From the NCBI RefSeq assembly GCF_001792815.1, contig NZ_CP017674.1, forward strand, positions 2,294,001 through 2,358,000: a stretch of DNA of 64,000 nt. Reading direction: 5' to 3'. Origin of the DNA: Microbacterium sp. BH-3-3-3 (GTDB lineage: Bacteria > Actinomycetota > Actinomycetes > Actinomycetales > Microbacteriaceae). The notes beneath the pieces were generated by a model, which was not told the origin of the DNA, searched no databases, and saw only the letters and a list, made by a program, of their open reading frames with translations. The position numbers and the translations under genes are program-made. Numbering within the stretch: the first letter of the stretch is position 1; each line of letters opens with the position of its first letter. Below are positions 9,985 through 19,100 of this stretch, in pieces.

Positions 9985-10949
9985 TGGGTGCGGCGTTGGT
10001 TCTTCTGGAGGTGCTTCCCGCGGGCGCGCTGGCCGCGTCGGCGCCGGGACTGCTGGCGGCGGCGGCCGCGGTGGGGGATCCCCTCGCCCTGATCGCCGCC
10101 CCCGAGGCGGTACTCGAGGGCGCTGCCGCCGAGGCGGCCGGGCTCGGGGCCGTACGCGTGCTCACCGCCGCCACCGACGCCGACGCCCTCACCGTGCCGG
10201 TCGTCGACGCGTTGGCGGCGGCGGTGGCGCGCGAAGACGTCGACCTCGTGCTGGCCTCGAACGCCGTCGAGACGCGCGATGCCGTCGCGCGACTGGCGGC
10301 GCGCCTGCGGCTCCCGCTCGCGGCCGACATCGTGGGGCTGGGCCGCGACGACCTCGGCGTCGTCACGCGGCACTCGGCCTTCGGCGGCGGCTTCACCGTC
10401 GAGGGCGCTCCGACCTTCGGCCCCCTCGTCGCGACGCTGCGCCCCGGCGCCGTCGACGGGCGCCTCGACGCGCAGCCCCTCGTCGTCGACCGGCTCGAGG
10501 TGACGGCATCCGGTGCCCCGGCGGCCCGGGTCGAGCGCTTCGCCGAGACCGCCGCGCCCTCGTCGCGCCCCGAACTGCGCGGAGCCGCGGCCGTCGTCGC
10601 GGGCGGACGCGGGGTGGGCTCGCGCGAGGACTTCGCTCTCGTCGAGCAGCTCGCCGACGCGCTCGGAGCGGCCGTCGGCGCCTCGCGCGCGGCCGTCGAC
10701 GCGGGATATGTGCCGGCGGCGGCGCAGGTCGGGCAGACGGGGGTGTCGGTGTCACCGCGGCTGTACGTCGCCCTCGGAATTTCGGGGGCGATCCAGCACC
10801 GCGCGGGCATGCAGACCGCGCGCACGATCGTCGCGATCGACAAAGATCCCGACGCGCCCATCTTCGCCATCGCCGACTTCGGTATCGTCGGAGATCTGTT
10901 CACCGTCGTCCCGCAACTCCTCAGCGCGCTCGCCGCGCGCAAGAAGTAG
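9984..10949 (+). CDS. etfA: Electron transfer flavoprotein subunit alpha
   Basis: The 321-residue protein binds the redox FAD of ETF. The C-terminal FAD domain is intact, with [29 protein letters not shown], the [13 protein letters not shown] loop and [13 protein letters not shown]. The ATG at 9984 overlaps the etfB stop by one base (TGATG); a GTG three bases earlier at 9981 is an equally possible start giving one extra residue. The length is normal for the family. The next gene starts 27 bases downstream and may be co-transcribed. Confidence 0.94.
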   Translation: MGAALVLLEVLPAGALAASAPGLLAAAAAVGDPLALIAAPEAVLEGAAAEAAGLGAVRVLTAATDADALTVPVVDALAAAVAREDVDLVLASNAVETRDAVARLAARLRLPLAADIVGLGRDDLGVVTRHSAFGGGFTVEGAPTFGPLVATLRPGAVDGRLDAQPLVVDRLEVTASGAPAARVERFAETAAPSSRPELRGAAAVVAGGRGVGSREDFALVEQLADALGAAVGASRAAVDAGYVPAAAQVGQTGVSVSPRLYVALGISGAIQHRAGMQTARTIVAIDKDPDAPIFAIADFGIVGDLFTVVPQLLSALAARKK

Positions 10950-10976
10950 CCCGCGAGAAGTAGCCCCACGAAGTAG

Positions 10977-12773
10977 ATGGCGTCCACACCACCCACCCCG
11001 CGTCGCGGGCTGCCGCGCATCCCCGGCGGGGAGCCCTGGCCGCCCGCGGCGTCCGGCGCGCCCGGGCAGGACTCCGCCGACGAGTCGGCGGCACCGCGAG
11101 GCGCCGGGTCGGTCGAGCCCGAGCAGGTCGCGTCGCACCCGCCGGAGGCACAGCGCGGCGTGGCGCTCCCCGCCGCGCCCCCCGCCACCGGCGGCCCCGT
11201 GGTTCCGGATGCCCCGCGTGCGAGCGCGCCCGAGGTGCGGCGGGGTCTGCCGCGGGAGCCGGGCGGCGAGCCCTGGCCGCCGGCTCTCGCCCCGGCGCCG
11301 ACCGACATCACGCCCGAGACCGCGGCGGAGCCCACCGTCGCCGAAGCGCGTCCGCGCGCGGACGCCGTGGCGGCCGAGACGGTCCCTCCGTCCGGGTCGA
11401 CCGGTGCGGGTGACGACACCGTCGCCGAGGCGTCAGGTGAAGCAGCGTCGGGTGAAGCAGCGCCGGGTGACGCCGCGTCGGACGTGCGCCGGGGACTGCC
11501 GCGCGAGCCGGGCGGCGAGCCCTGGCCGCCGGCATCCGTGCACCCGTCGTCCGCGCCGTCGGAGCCATCGCCCGCGGCGGCGGTGCCCGCGGAGCAATCG
11601 CGCTCCGGTTCCGTCTCGACGCCGACCCCGCCCGCCGCAGCGGTGCCCGCGGAGCAATCGCGCTCCGATTCCCCCTCGACGCCGACCCCGTCCGCCGACC
11701 AGGCGCCCGCGTCCGCTACCGCCGACGCGGCGATGCCGTCCCCGGATGCCGCCACCCCCGCCGCGCCTCGACCGCCGCTGACCGTGCCCCGAACCGTCTG
11801 GCCGGGGGCTGCGGCATCCGTGCGCCCGTCGAAAGGCGCCGAACCGAAACGGCTCGGTCCGTACACGGCGGTGCAGTGGCTCGGATCGGCCGCCGTGCTG
11901 GGCGTGTTCGCGCTCGCGCTCGCGGCCATCGTGGTGCTGCTCGCCCGCTTCGTCCTGGCGCTCGAGCCGGGGCGGGAGTTCCTCGCGGCGTTCCCGGGCG
12001 AGCACCCGCTGCCCGAGGGGGCGCCCGTCGGTCTGCCGGTGTGGCTGAACTGGTCGCACTTCCTCAACAGCTTCTTCCTGCTGTTCATCATCCGCACCGG
12101 CTGGCAGGTGCGCCGCGAGAAGCGCCCCGCGGCGTTCTGGTCACCGCGCAAGAACAAGCGGCGCCGCATCAGCCTGGGCCTGTGGTTCCATCAGGCGGTC
12201 GACATCCTGTGGATCGCGAACGGCCTGATCTTCGTGGTGCTGCTGTTCGCCACGGGGCAATGGATGCGCATCGTCCCCACCTCGTGGGAGGTCTTCCCCC
12301 ACGCCCTGTCGGCGGCCCTGCAGTACGTGTCGCTCGACTGGCCGACCGAGAACGGCTGGGTCAACTACAACAGCCTGCAGCAGCTGTCGTACTTCGCGAT
12401 CACGTTCGTCGCCGCGCCCCTGGCCATCATCAGCGGTGTGCGGCTGTCGGGCGTATGGCCGAAGGACGCCGAGCGCCTCAACCGGCTCTACCCGGTGGAG
12501 TGGGCGCGCAAGATCCACTTCCCGGTGATGCTGTTCTTCGTGGCGTTCATCGTCGTGCACGTTGGCCTCGTGCTGGCCACCGGCGCCCTGCGCAACCTGA
12601 ATCACATGTACGCCGCCCGCGGATCGGTCGACCCCGGCGAGTACACCAGCGATCCGACCGGTCTGCTGATCTTCGCGGCATCCCTGCTGGTGATGGCCGC
12701 CGGATGGGTGGCCGCCCGCCCGCGCGTGCTCGTGCCGATCGCCCGCCTGTTCGGCGACGTCAAGCAGCGCTGA
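10977..12773 (+). CDS. Cytochrome b561-like membrane protein with a repeat-bearing disordered N-terminus
   Basis: The 598-residue protein has two parts. Residues of about 1-285 are Pro/Ala/Ser-rich and contain the motif RRGLPR-x2-GGEPWPP three times (near residues 9, 82 and 169), together with near-identical tandem stretches around PAEQSRS. From about residue 300 there are five or six membrane spans resembling bacterial cytochrome b561/Ni-hydrogenase b subunits, with candidate haem His residues in FHQAVDILW, the KIHFPVMLF helix and IVVHVGLVL. A role in moving electrons to or from the quinone pool is likely but the partner is unknown. It follows etfA by 27 bases. The ATG at 10977 is the first in frame. 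Transcription converges on cofE across a structured palindrome. Confidence 0.75.
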   Translation: MASTPPTPRRGLPRIPGGEPWPPAASGAPGQDSADESAAPRGAGSVEPEQVASHPPEAQRGVALPAAPPATGGPVVPDAPRASAPEVRRGLPREPGGEPWPPALAPAPTDITPETAAEPTVAEARPRADAVAAETVPPSGSTGAGDDTVAEASGEAASGEAAPGDAASDVRRGLPREPGGEPWPPASVHPSSAPSEPSPAAAVPAEQSRSGSVSTPTPPAAAVPAEQSRSDSPSTPTPSADQAPASATADAAMPSPDAATPAAPRPPLTVPRTVWPGAAASVRPSKGAEPKRLGPYTAVQWLGSAAVLGVFALALAAIVVLLARFVLALEPGREFLAAFPGEHPLPEGAPVGLPVWLNWSHFLNSFFLLFIIRTGWQVRREKRPAAFWSPRKNKRRRISLGLWFHQAVDILWIANGLIFVVLLFATGQWMRIVPTSWEVFPHALSAALQYVSLDWPTENGWVNYNSLQQLSYFAITFVAAPLAIISGVRLSGVWPKDAERLNRLYPVEWARKIHFPVMLFFVAFIVVHVGLVLATGALRNLNHMYAARGSVDPGEYTSDPTGLLIFAASLLVMAAGWVAARPRVLVPIARLFGDVKQR

Positions 12774-12788
12774 TCCGGGGTGGGGTGC

Positions 12789-12866
12789 CGAGACCGCACG
12801 CGATCGCCCAGGACGTATGTGTTCGTCGACGAACGGGTGCGTCTTCGACGATCAACTGCGGTCTCG
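12789..12866. repeat. 78-bp nested palindrome with symmetric internal loops
   Basis: The outer arms CGAGACCGCA and TGCGGTCTCG enclose, in mirror order, a 3-base mismatch, GATCG/CGATC, a 5-base mismatch, GACG/CGTC, a 5-base mismatch, and a central perfect palindrome GTTCGTCGACGAAC. Every mismatch block has equal length on both sides, so the whole 78 bases are symmetric. It lies between convergent genes, so a terminator role is possible, but no U-tract is visible. Confidence 0.75.
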
Positions 12867-12932
12867 AGACGCCCGCCCCTCGCCCGTCCCCGCCGCCGGG
12901 CGGCGGCGCGCGGTGGGCGCACGAGCGGGCGC

Positions 12933-13709
12933 TCAGCGTGCCGTCGCTCGACCCGCGGCGAAGCCCTCGGCGTACGCCTCGTCGGCGCCCTGGCGGAACA
13001 TGTCACGCGCCGGGTCGCGCACGATCGAGCGGGCACCGGGCAGGTCGAGGTCGCCGACCAGGTCGGCGCGACCCCGCACGATGGCCACGGGGCGGCGGGC
13101 GGCCTTGCCCTTGACCAGGTCGGTGGCGGCCGCGAGCTCGTCGGCGACGCACGGCAGGGTCACCACGAGCGGGCGGCCCTCGGCATCGGTGGTTCCGCGG
13201 AGATCCTCGAAGACATGGATGCCACCCGCCCCGATCGCGTGGTCGGTCTGACCCTCGCGCCATGCGCGGCCGAGCGTGTCGGTGATGATCACGCCGACGT
13301 GGGCACCGGTGGCGGTGCGCAGCCCGGTCGCCAGCGCCCGCGCCGAGGCGTCGGGGTCGACCGGCAGCAGCAGCACCGTGCCCTCGGGGGTGTTGCTCGC
13401 ATCGACGCCGGCCGCGGCCGACACGATGCCCAGCGGGTTCTCGACGATGCGCGTCACGTGTCCCGCCGGCGAGGTGCGCGAGGCCACGAGACGCACGGTC
13501 TCGCGCGTGATCGCGTCTTCGCGATCCGACGCGTGGATGATGCGGCCCTCGGCCTTCGACACGATCTTGCTCGTGACCACGACGATGTCGCCGTCGCGCA
13601 GGGCCGTCTCGTCGCCGGGCGTCGAGGTCACGGCATCGAGGATCACCCCGACGAGGTCGTCGCCCGGGGTGATCTCACGAATGCCGTCGAGGGCCCAGAT
13701 CTGCAACAC
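12933..13709 (-). CDS. cofE: Coenzyme F420-0:L-glutamate ligase
   Basis: The product (258 residues) is the CofE/FbiB N-terminal type enzyme that adds glutamate to F420-0 using GTP. Recognisable stretches are [20 protein letters not shown], the metal/nucleotide-binding [19 protein letters not shown], and [12 protein letters not shown]. The start is the GTG at 13709, which lies one base after the stop of the upstream GNAT gene, so the two are probably translationally coupled. The protein lacks the C-terminal nitroreductase-like domain of mycobacterial FbiB. No other F420 biosynthesis gene is in the window. Confidence 0.88.
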   Translation of the reverse strand: MLQIWALDGIREITPGDDLVGVILDAVTSTPGDETALRDGDIVVVTSKIVSKAEGRIIHASDREDAITRETVRLVASRTSPAGHVTRIVENPLGIVSAAAGVDASNTPEGTVLLLPVDPDASARALATGLRTATGAHVGVIITDTLGRAWREGQTDHAIGAGGIHVFEDLRGTTDAEGRPLVVTLPCVADELAAATDLVKGKAARRPVAIVRGRADLVGDLDLPGARSIVRDPARDMFRQGADEAYAEGFAAGRATAR

Positions 13710-13710
13710 G

Positions 13711-14217
13711 TCAGCGGACGAAGCGCACCTCGGTGAGCTCCTCACCGAGGAACGGCTGCACCTGCGAAGCGCCGTCGAGTGAGAACCCGTTGCGGGTGTA
13801 GAAACGGTGCGCGCGCGGATTGTCGTCGTCGACCCACAGGTACACGCCTTCGCCGTCGTCGATGGCGGCGTCGAAAAGCTGCTGGCCGATCCCGGTGCCG
13901 TGGAAGGCGTCGAGCAGGTAGATGAAGTACAGCTCGCGCTCGCGCGGGGCGTCGTCGTCGCGGGCGGGACCCGAGCCGACGAAGCCGACGATCTCGCCGT
14001 CGACGAGGGCGGCGTGCATGCGGTAGTCGTCGCCCTGCGAAGCCCAGTGGGTCCAGAGCTCGGCCATGCGACGGGGGGAGACCGCTTCGAGGGCGGCGGT
14101 GCTGATCAGGTGATCGTAGGTCTCGTGCCAGCAGGTGGCGTGCACGCGGCCCAGGGCCTCGGCATCCACGTCTCGCACCGGACGGACGACGATGTCGGTT
14201 CGGGATTCCGCAGTCAT
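13711..14217 (-). CDS. GNAT family N-acetyltransferase
   Basis: This 168-residue protein has the GNAT fold. Strand beta-4 is REREYFIYLL-like ([18 protein letters not shown]), followed by the acetyl-CoA pyrophosphate loop [10 protein letters not shown], and the C-terminal [13 protein letters not shown] segment is typical of the family. It would transfer an acetyl group from acetyl-CoA to an amine; the substrate is not predictable. Its stop codon is one base from the GTG start of cofE, an arrangement that implies co-expression, although no function in F420 synthesis is established for it. Confidence 0.88.
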   Translation of the reverse strand: MTAESRTDIVVRPVRDVDAEALGRVHATCWHETYDHLISTAALEAVSPRRMAELWTHWASQGDDYRMHAALVDGEIVGFVGSGPARDDDAPRERELYFIYLLDAFHGTGIGQQLFDAAIDDGEGVYLWVDDDNPRAHRFYTRNGFSLDGASQVQPFLGEELTEVRFVR

Positions 14218-14358
14218 GGCGCGACTCTACGCGGGGGCTCGGCGCGCGGGAAATCGGGCGAGGACGCGCCGCGGATGCCGGAGGGGCACGCCGCACGTGC
14301 TGTGGTGAATCGACAAAGCAATCGCCGGTTCGTCGTCGAATCGCTATGCTCGCCCCTC

Positions 14359-14919
14359 GTGAACGTCCTCTGGCGCACCCTTCTCGTGCTTGTCCGTGCC
14401 CGCCGTCGCCTGGGGCGTGAGGGACCCCTCGATCCGAACACGGTGACGCGGCTGCGCATCCGCGTGCTGCCCACCGACATCGACCTGCTGCGGCACCTGA
14501 ACAACGGTCGATATCTGTCGCTGTTCGACCTCGGACGGTGGGACCTGCTGACCCGCGCGGGCCTCGTCTCGGCGATGACCGCGCAGGGCTGGTACGCCGT
14601 GGTGGCGGCCGAGACGATCACGTTCCGCCGCTCGCTCGAGCTCTGGCAGCGCTTCGACCTCGAGACGCGTCTGATCGGCCACGACGACCGCGCGGTCTAC
14701 CTCGAGCACCGCGCGCTCGTGAAGGGCGAGATCTACGCGCGCGCGATCATCCGCGCCCGCATCCTGCGACGCACCGGCGGAACGGTGCCGCACGACGAGC
14801 TCTTCGCCGCGGTCGGCCGGCCCGAGGGGCTGCCCGACATCGAGGCGTGGGTGCACGAGTGGGCCGACGGCTCATCGCTGCCGTCGACGAAGCGTCCGGC
14901 GCCCAGCGTCTGGGAGTGA
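14359..14919 (+). CDS. Acyl-CoA thioesterase-like hotdog protein
   Basis: This 186-residue hotdog-fold protein resembles the THEM6/4-hydroxybenzoyl-CoA thioesterase group. The conserved helix region reads PTDIDLLRHLNNGRYLSLFD, where Asp and Asn residues commonly form the active site. The N-terminus (about 25 residues) is basic and hydrophobic, as in related proteins. The GTG at 14359 was chosen because the in-frame upstream codons are not conserved; an out-of-frame ATG lies at 14346. The substrate is unknown. A GC-rich hairpin follows before the convergent esterase. Confidence 0.8.
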   Translation: MNVLWRTLLVLVRARRRLGREGPLDPNTVTRLRIRVLPTDIDLLRHLNNGRYLSLFDLGRWDLLTRAGLVSAMTAQGWYAVVAAETITFRRSLELWQRFDLETRLIGHDDRAVYLEHRALVKGEIYARAIIRARILRRTGGTVPHDELFAAVGRPEGLPDIEAWVHEWADGSSLPSTKRPAPSVWE

Positions 14920-14924
14920 CGTCG

Positions 14925-14947
14925 GGGCCGGTTCCCCGGTCCGGCCC
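14925..14947. terminator. Hairpin between convergent genes
   Basis: GGGCCGG pairs perfectly with CCGGCCC around a 9-base loop. It sits 5 bases after the thioesterase stop and 13 bases before the stop of the opposing esterase gene, so it could serve both. Confidence 0.6.
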
Positions 14948-14960
14948 GACCCGGCCTCGC

Positions 14961-15938
14961 TCAGCGCGCGAAGCGCGCGTCGAGCCAGGCGACCTGCCGC
15001 ATCCAGTGGCGGTACCCGCCGCCCTCGTGCCCGTTGTACGGGTACACCTCGATCGCCGCGTCGTCGGATGCCAGGGCGTGGAACGCCGCGAACACGCCCG
15101 AGGGCAGCACGACGTCGTCCATCAACGCGACCGAGAAGAGCGCCGGCGCCGTGATGCGCCGGGCGAGGATGGCGCCGTCGACGTACGACAGGGTCTCGAG
15201 CACGCGGGCGGCGTCGTCGCGGTGCACCGAGAGGAACCTCGTGATCTCGGTGAAGGGGGCCGACGGCGTGCGCACGATCGCGTTCGGGAAGTCGCACAGG
15301 AACGGCACGTCGGGAAGCACCGCGGCCACGGCGTCGCCGGCGAGGGCGGCGGCGGCGATCGAGAGTCCACCGCCCTGGCTCACTCCGGTCACCGCGATGC
15401 GCGAGGCGTCGACCCCCGGCATCCGCCCGACCTCGTCGACCAGACGCACGGCGTCGGTGCAGAGGCGGCGGTAGTAGTAGTCGCGGGGATCGCGGATGCC
15501 GCGGGTCATCACGCCCGGGAACGCGGCGGCCGAGCCGTGGGGATCGGGGGTCTCGCCCACGCTCCAGGCCGATCCCTGGCCGCGGGTGTCCATGATGACG
15601 TGGACGTACCCGGCGGCGGCCCAGTTCGTGCGCTCACCGGGGAGGCCGCGCCCCCCGCCGTAGCCGATGTACTCGATGACGGCGGGCAGCACCTCGTCGC
15701 CGTGCGGGCGCACGACCCAGCCGCGGATCTCGTCGCCGCCGAAGCCGGTGAACGTCAGGTCGTGCACGCTCAGGGCGCGCACGGGGCCGTCGACCGGGGT
15801 CAGGACCGTGGGGCCGGCGGCCTCGCGGGCCGCAGCGAGAGTCTCGCCCCAGAACGCGTCGAGGTCGGCGGGTGCGGTGAGCGCCGGGCGGTACTCGCGC
15901 AGCAGCTCGAGCGGCAGGTCGGTGAAGGTCTGAGCCAT
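14961..15938 (-). CDS. Acetyl xylan esterase / cephalosporin-C deacetylase family protein
   Basis: The 325-residue alpha/beta hydrolase of the AXE1 family removes acetyl groups from xylo-oligosaccharides or related acetyl esters. The nucleophile elbow is GVSQGGG, preceded by the family's DTRGQGSAW and RDYYYRRLCTDAVR helix. The catalytic Asp and His are expected in SVALMDDVVLPS and YNGHEGGG. No signal peptide is visible, so it is cytoplasmic, as known for this family. An ATG at 15938 starts the conserved N-terminal FTDLPLELLREY. The GH51 arabinofuranosidase at 20478 fits the same hemicellulose theme but is not co-transcribed. Confidence 0.88.
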   Translation of the reverse strand: MAQTFTDLPLELLREYRPALTAPADLDAFWGETLAAAREAAGPTVLTPVDGPVRALSVHDLTFTGFGGDEIRGWVVRPHGDEVLPAVIEYIGYGGGRGLPGERTNWAAAGYVHVIMDTRGQGSAWSVGETPDPHGSAAAFPGVMTRGIRDPRDYYYRRLCTDAVRLVDEVGRMPGVDASRIAVTGVSQGGGLSIAAAALAGDAVAAVLPDVPFLCDFPNAIVRTPSAPFTEITRFLSVHRDDAARVLETLSYVDGAILARRITAPALFSVALMDDVVLPSGVFAAFHALASDDAAIEVYPYNGHEGGGYRHWMRQVAWLDARFAR

Positions 15939-16127
15939 GCGTGGTCTTTCGTCGGTGAAGGGGTGACCCGACAGTAGCGAACCGGCGGCGCCGCGACCCG
16001 CGCCGCGACCGGCCGCGCAACGAACCGTGCGCCGCGACCGGCGGGCCGCGACCCGCGCTCCGCGCCGATCCGCGGGTTGCGCGGCGGGCCGTCGGGATGC
16101 CACGCGCGCGATCCCTAGGCTGGCCGC

Positions 16128-19100
16128 ATGAGCACGAAAGACCCGCGCGCCACCGGTTTTGCGCTCTCCTCCGACGTTCCCGCCCGGGCAGCCGCGCGCG
16201 CGGCGACCTTCGTGCCGCGCCACCCCGCCCCCGCCGCGCCGACCCGCCGTGGCGAGATGCCGCTCGACGCCGAGGCCGCGGAGTTCACCGCCGCGGTGGC
16301 CGACGGCGTGCTGCGCCCCGAGAGCACGACGGCCGCGGCCGCGGCGCTGCACCGCCTCGCCGAAGACGTGCCCGCGACCCTGCCCTGGTTCGTGCGGGGA
16401 GCGATCCAGCTGGGCGGGGCGGTGGCGCCCGTTCTGCCGACGCCCGCGGTTCCCCTCGCCCGCCGCGCCCTGCGCGATCTCGTCGCGGGCCTCGCGCTCG
16501 ACGTCCGCCCCGAACGCCTCGGTGCCGGCATCGGCGCCCTCCGTACCCCCGACGCCGCGGTCGACGTGCGGCTCGTCGGTCCCGCCGTGCTCGGCGAGGC
16601 CTCGGCGCGGCGCCGACTCGACGGCATCCGGGCCCTCGCCGCCCGCGACGACGTCGAACGGCTCTCGCTCGCGGTGGCCGACGCGGTGGCGGGGCTCTCG
16701 CCCTGGGCGTTCGACGCCGACGTCGAGCACGCCGCCGAGCGACTCCTGCCGCTGTACCTGGATGCCGCGTCGACCGGCACCCACCTGACGCTCGTGGTCG
16801 AGGGCCGAGACGATCTCGACCTCACCGTCGCGGTGCTGACCCGCGTGCTCGAGGAGCCCCGCCTGCGGGATCTCACGGCGGGGATCGCGCTGCCGGTCGC
16901 CGTCGTCGAGAGCCTCGACGCGGTGCGTGAGCTGGCGGCGTGGGCGCGCGTGCGCGTCGCCGACGGCGGTGCCCGCCTGACGGTGCGGCTGAGCGATGCG
17001 CCCTCGCAGACCCCGGATGCCGTGGCCGCGGCCCGACACGGGTGGGCCGCCCCGGCCGCGACCGGACGCGACGACATCGACGCCCTCGCCGTGCGAGCGC
17101 TCCGTGACGCGGTGAGTGCCCGCGGCCGCGAGGGTCTCACCGTCGAGTTCGCGACCGCCGATCCCGAACGTGCCGCCCTGGTTCTCGCCGTCGCCTCGGA
17201 CGCGGGGGTCGAGCCGACCCTGGTGCTGCCCGCCTCGGCGTCGTGGTTCCCCGACGCCGCGCACGTCGTCGCGGCCGCAGCCGTGCACCCCGACGACCTC
17301 GACGCGGTCGCTGCCCGCCTGGCCTCGGCATACGCGCGCGTCGTGGCGAGCGCTCCCGCGCTGCCCGTCGCGGCGCCCGCCGCCCCGCGCCCGGCCGCGG
17401 GAGCGGAGCGCGCGGAAGACCCCGACGACGCGGGCGACGCCGTCGCGGCGGATTCGTCCGCCGAGCGGGACCCTTCCGACGGAGCCGACACGGCCCCCCT
17501 CGACGACGTGTCACGGCCCGACGCGGTCGTGCCCGAGACCGCGGCCGTGGCGGCCCGCGCACGTCGCGCCCTCGCCGCCGCCGACGCTCCGGCACCCGCG
17601 GGGCGCGCACCGCACCGCGACCTCGCGCCCGACCCCGCGATCCTGCGCGAGCGCGCCGACGACGCCGCCGCCGAGCCCGGACTCACGCAGGCGGTGCTCG
17701 GTATCGCGCGGGAGGCCGCGGCATCCGGAGACACCTCCGCCCTCGGCCCCGACGTGCAGCAGATGCTCTTCGGCGGGCAGGCGTTCGTCGACACCGCCGT
17801 CTTCTCGGCGCGCGAGAGCGCCGAGCTCGCGGGCGGCGCGCCCGGTTTCCGCAACGTCGCCGACACCGACCCCACCGTGCCCGACGACCGTGCCTGGGCG
17901 CTCGCCGCCCTCGGTCGCGCCGACGGGTCGACCGCCGGAGACGCCACCGCCGCGGCGGGACGCATCGACGACGAACCCGGCCTCGACGCCGTGATCGAGC
18001 GCGTGCGCACCGCCGCCGAGCCCTGGGGAGTTCTCGCGGCGGCGGACCGCTCCGCCGTGCTGCTGTCGGCGGCGCGCGCGCTCGAGGAACGCCGCGCCGA
18101 GCTCATCGAGGTGCTGGCGTCGGAGGGCGGGGCCCTCGTCGCCGAGGCCGATGTCGAAGTGAGCCAGGCGGTCGACGCGGCCGGGTACTACGCCTCGACG
18201 GTGAAGGAACTCGACCGGGTACCGGGAGCGGTGTTCGTCCCCGGTCGGGTCACCGTCGTCGCCCCGCGGTGGAACGCCCCCGTGGGGCTCTGCGCCGCCG
18301 AGACGCTCGCCGCGCTGGCCGCCGGCTCGGGGGTGCTGCTCACCCCGTCGCCGCGGGCGCGTCGCAGCGGCGCCGTCGTGGCCGAGGCCCTGTGGGCAGC
18401 CGGTGTTCCGCGCGACCTGCTGGCGTTCGTCGACCTCAACGAAGACGCCTCGGGGCGCGCGCTGATCGTGCACCCCGGTGTCGACCGCGTGCTGCTGGCC
18501 GGTGCCCGCTCGACCGCCGAGCGCTTCGCCGCGTGGCGCCCGGCCCTGCCGGTGCAGGCGTTCACCGCCGGACGCAATGCCGTGATCGTCGCGCCGTCGG
18601 CCGATCTCGACGAGGCCGTCGCCGACATCGTGGGCAGCGCCTTCGCGCGCGCGGGCCAAGCGGCCACCGCCGCCTCGCTGGTGATCCTCGTGGGCGCCGT
18701 GGCCCGTTCGTCGCGCTTCACCGACCAGCTGAAGGATGCCGTCTCGTCGCTGCGCGTCGGGCCGGCGGTCGATCCGTTGTCCGACGTCGGCCCGCTCGTC
18801 GAAGAGCCCACGGGCGAGGTGCGCCGTGCGCTGACCGTGCTCGGCGACGGCGAACGGTGGCTGGTGCAGCCGCGCGAACTCGACCTCGGACCCGAGACGG
18901 CCGGACGCTTCTGGACGCCGGGCGTGCGCACCGGTGTCACCGCCGGGTCGCACCTCACCCGTGCCGCGATCGCGGCCCCGGTGCTCGGCATCCTGCACGC
19001 GCCGACCGTCACCCGCGCGATCGAGATGCAGAACGCGATCGGCTCGGGCTTCATCGCCGGGCTCCACACCCGCGACGCGGCCGACCTCGAACTCTGGCTC

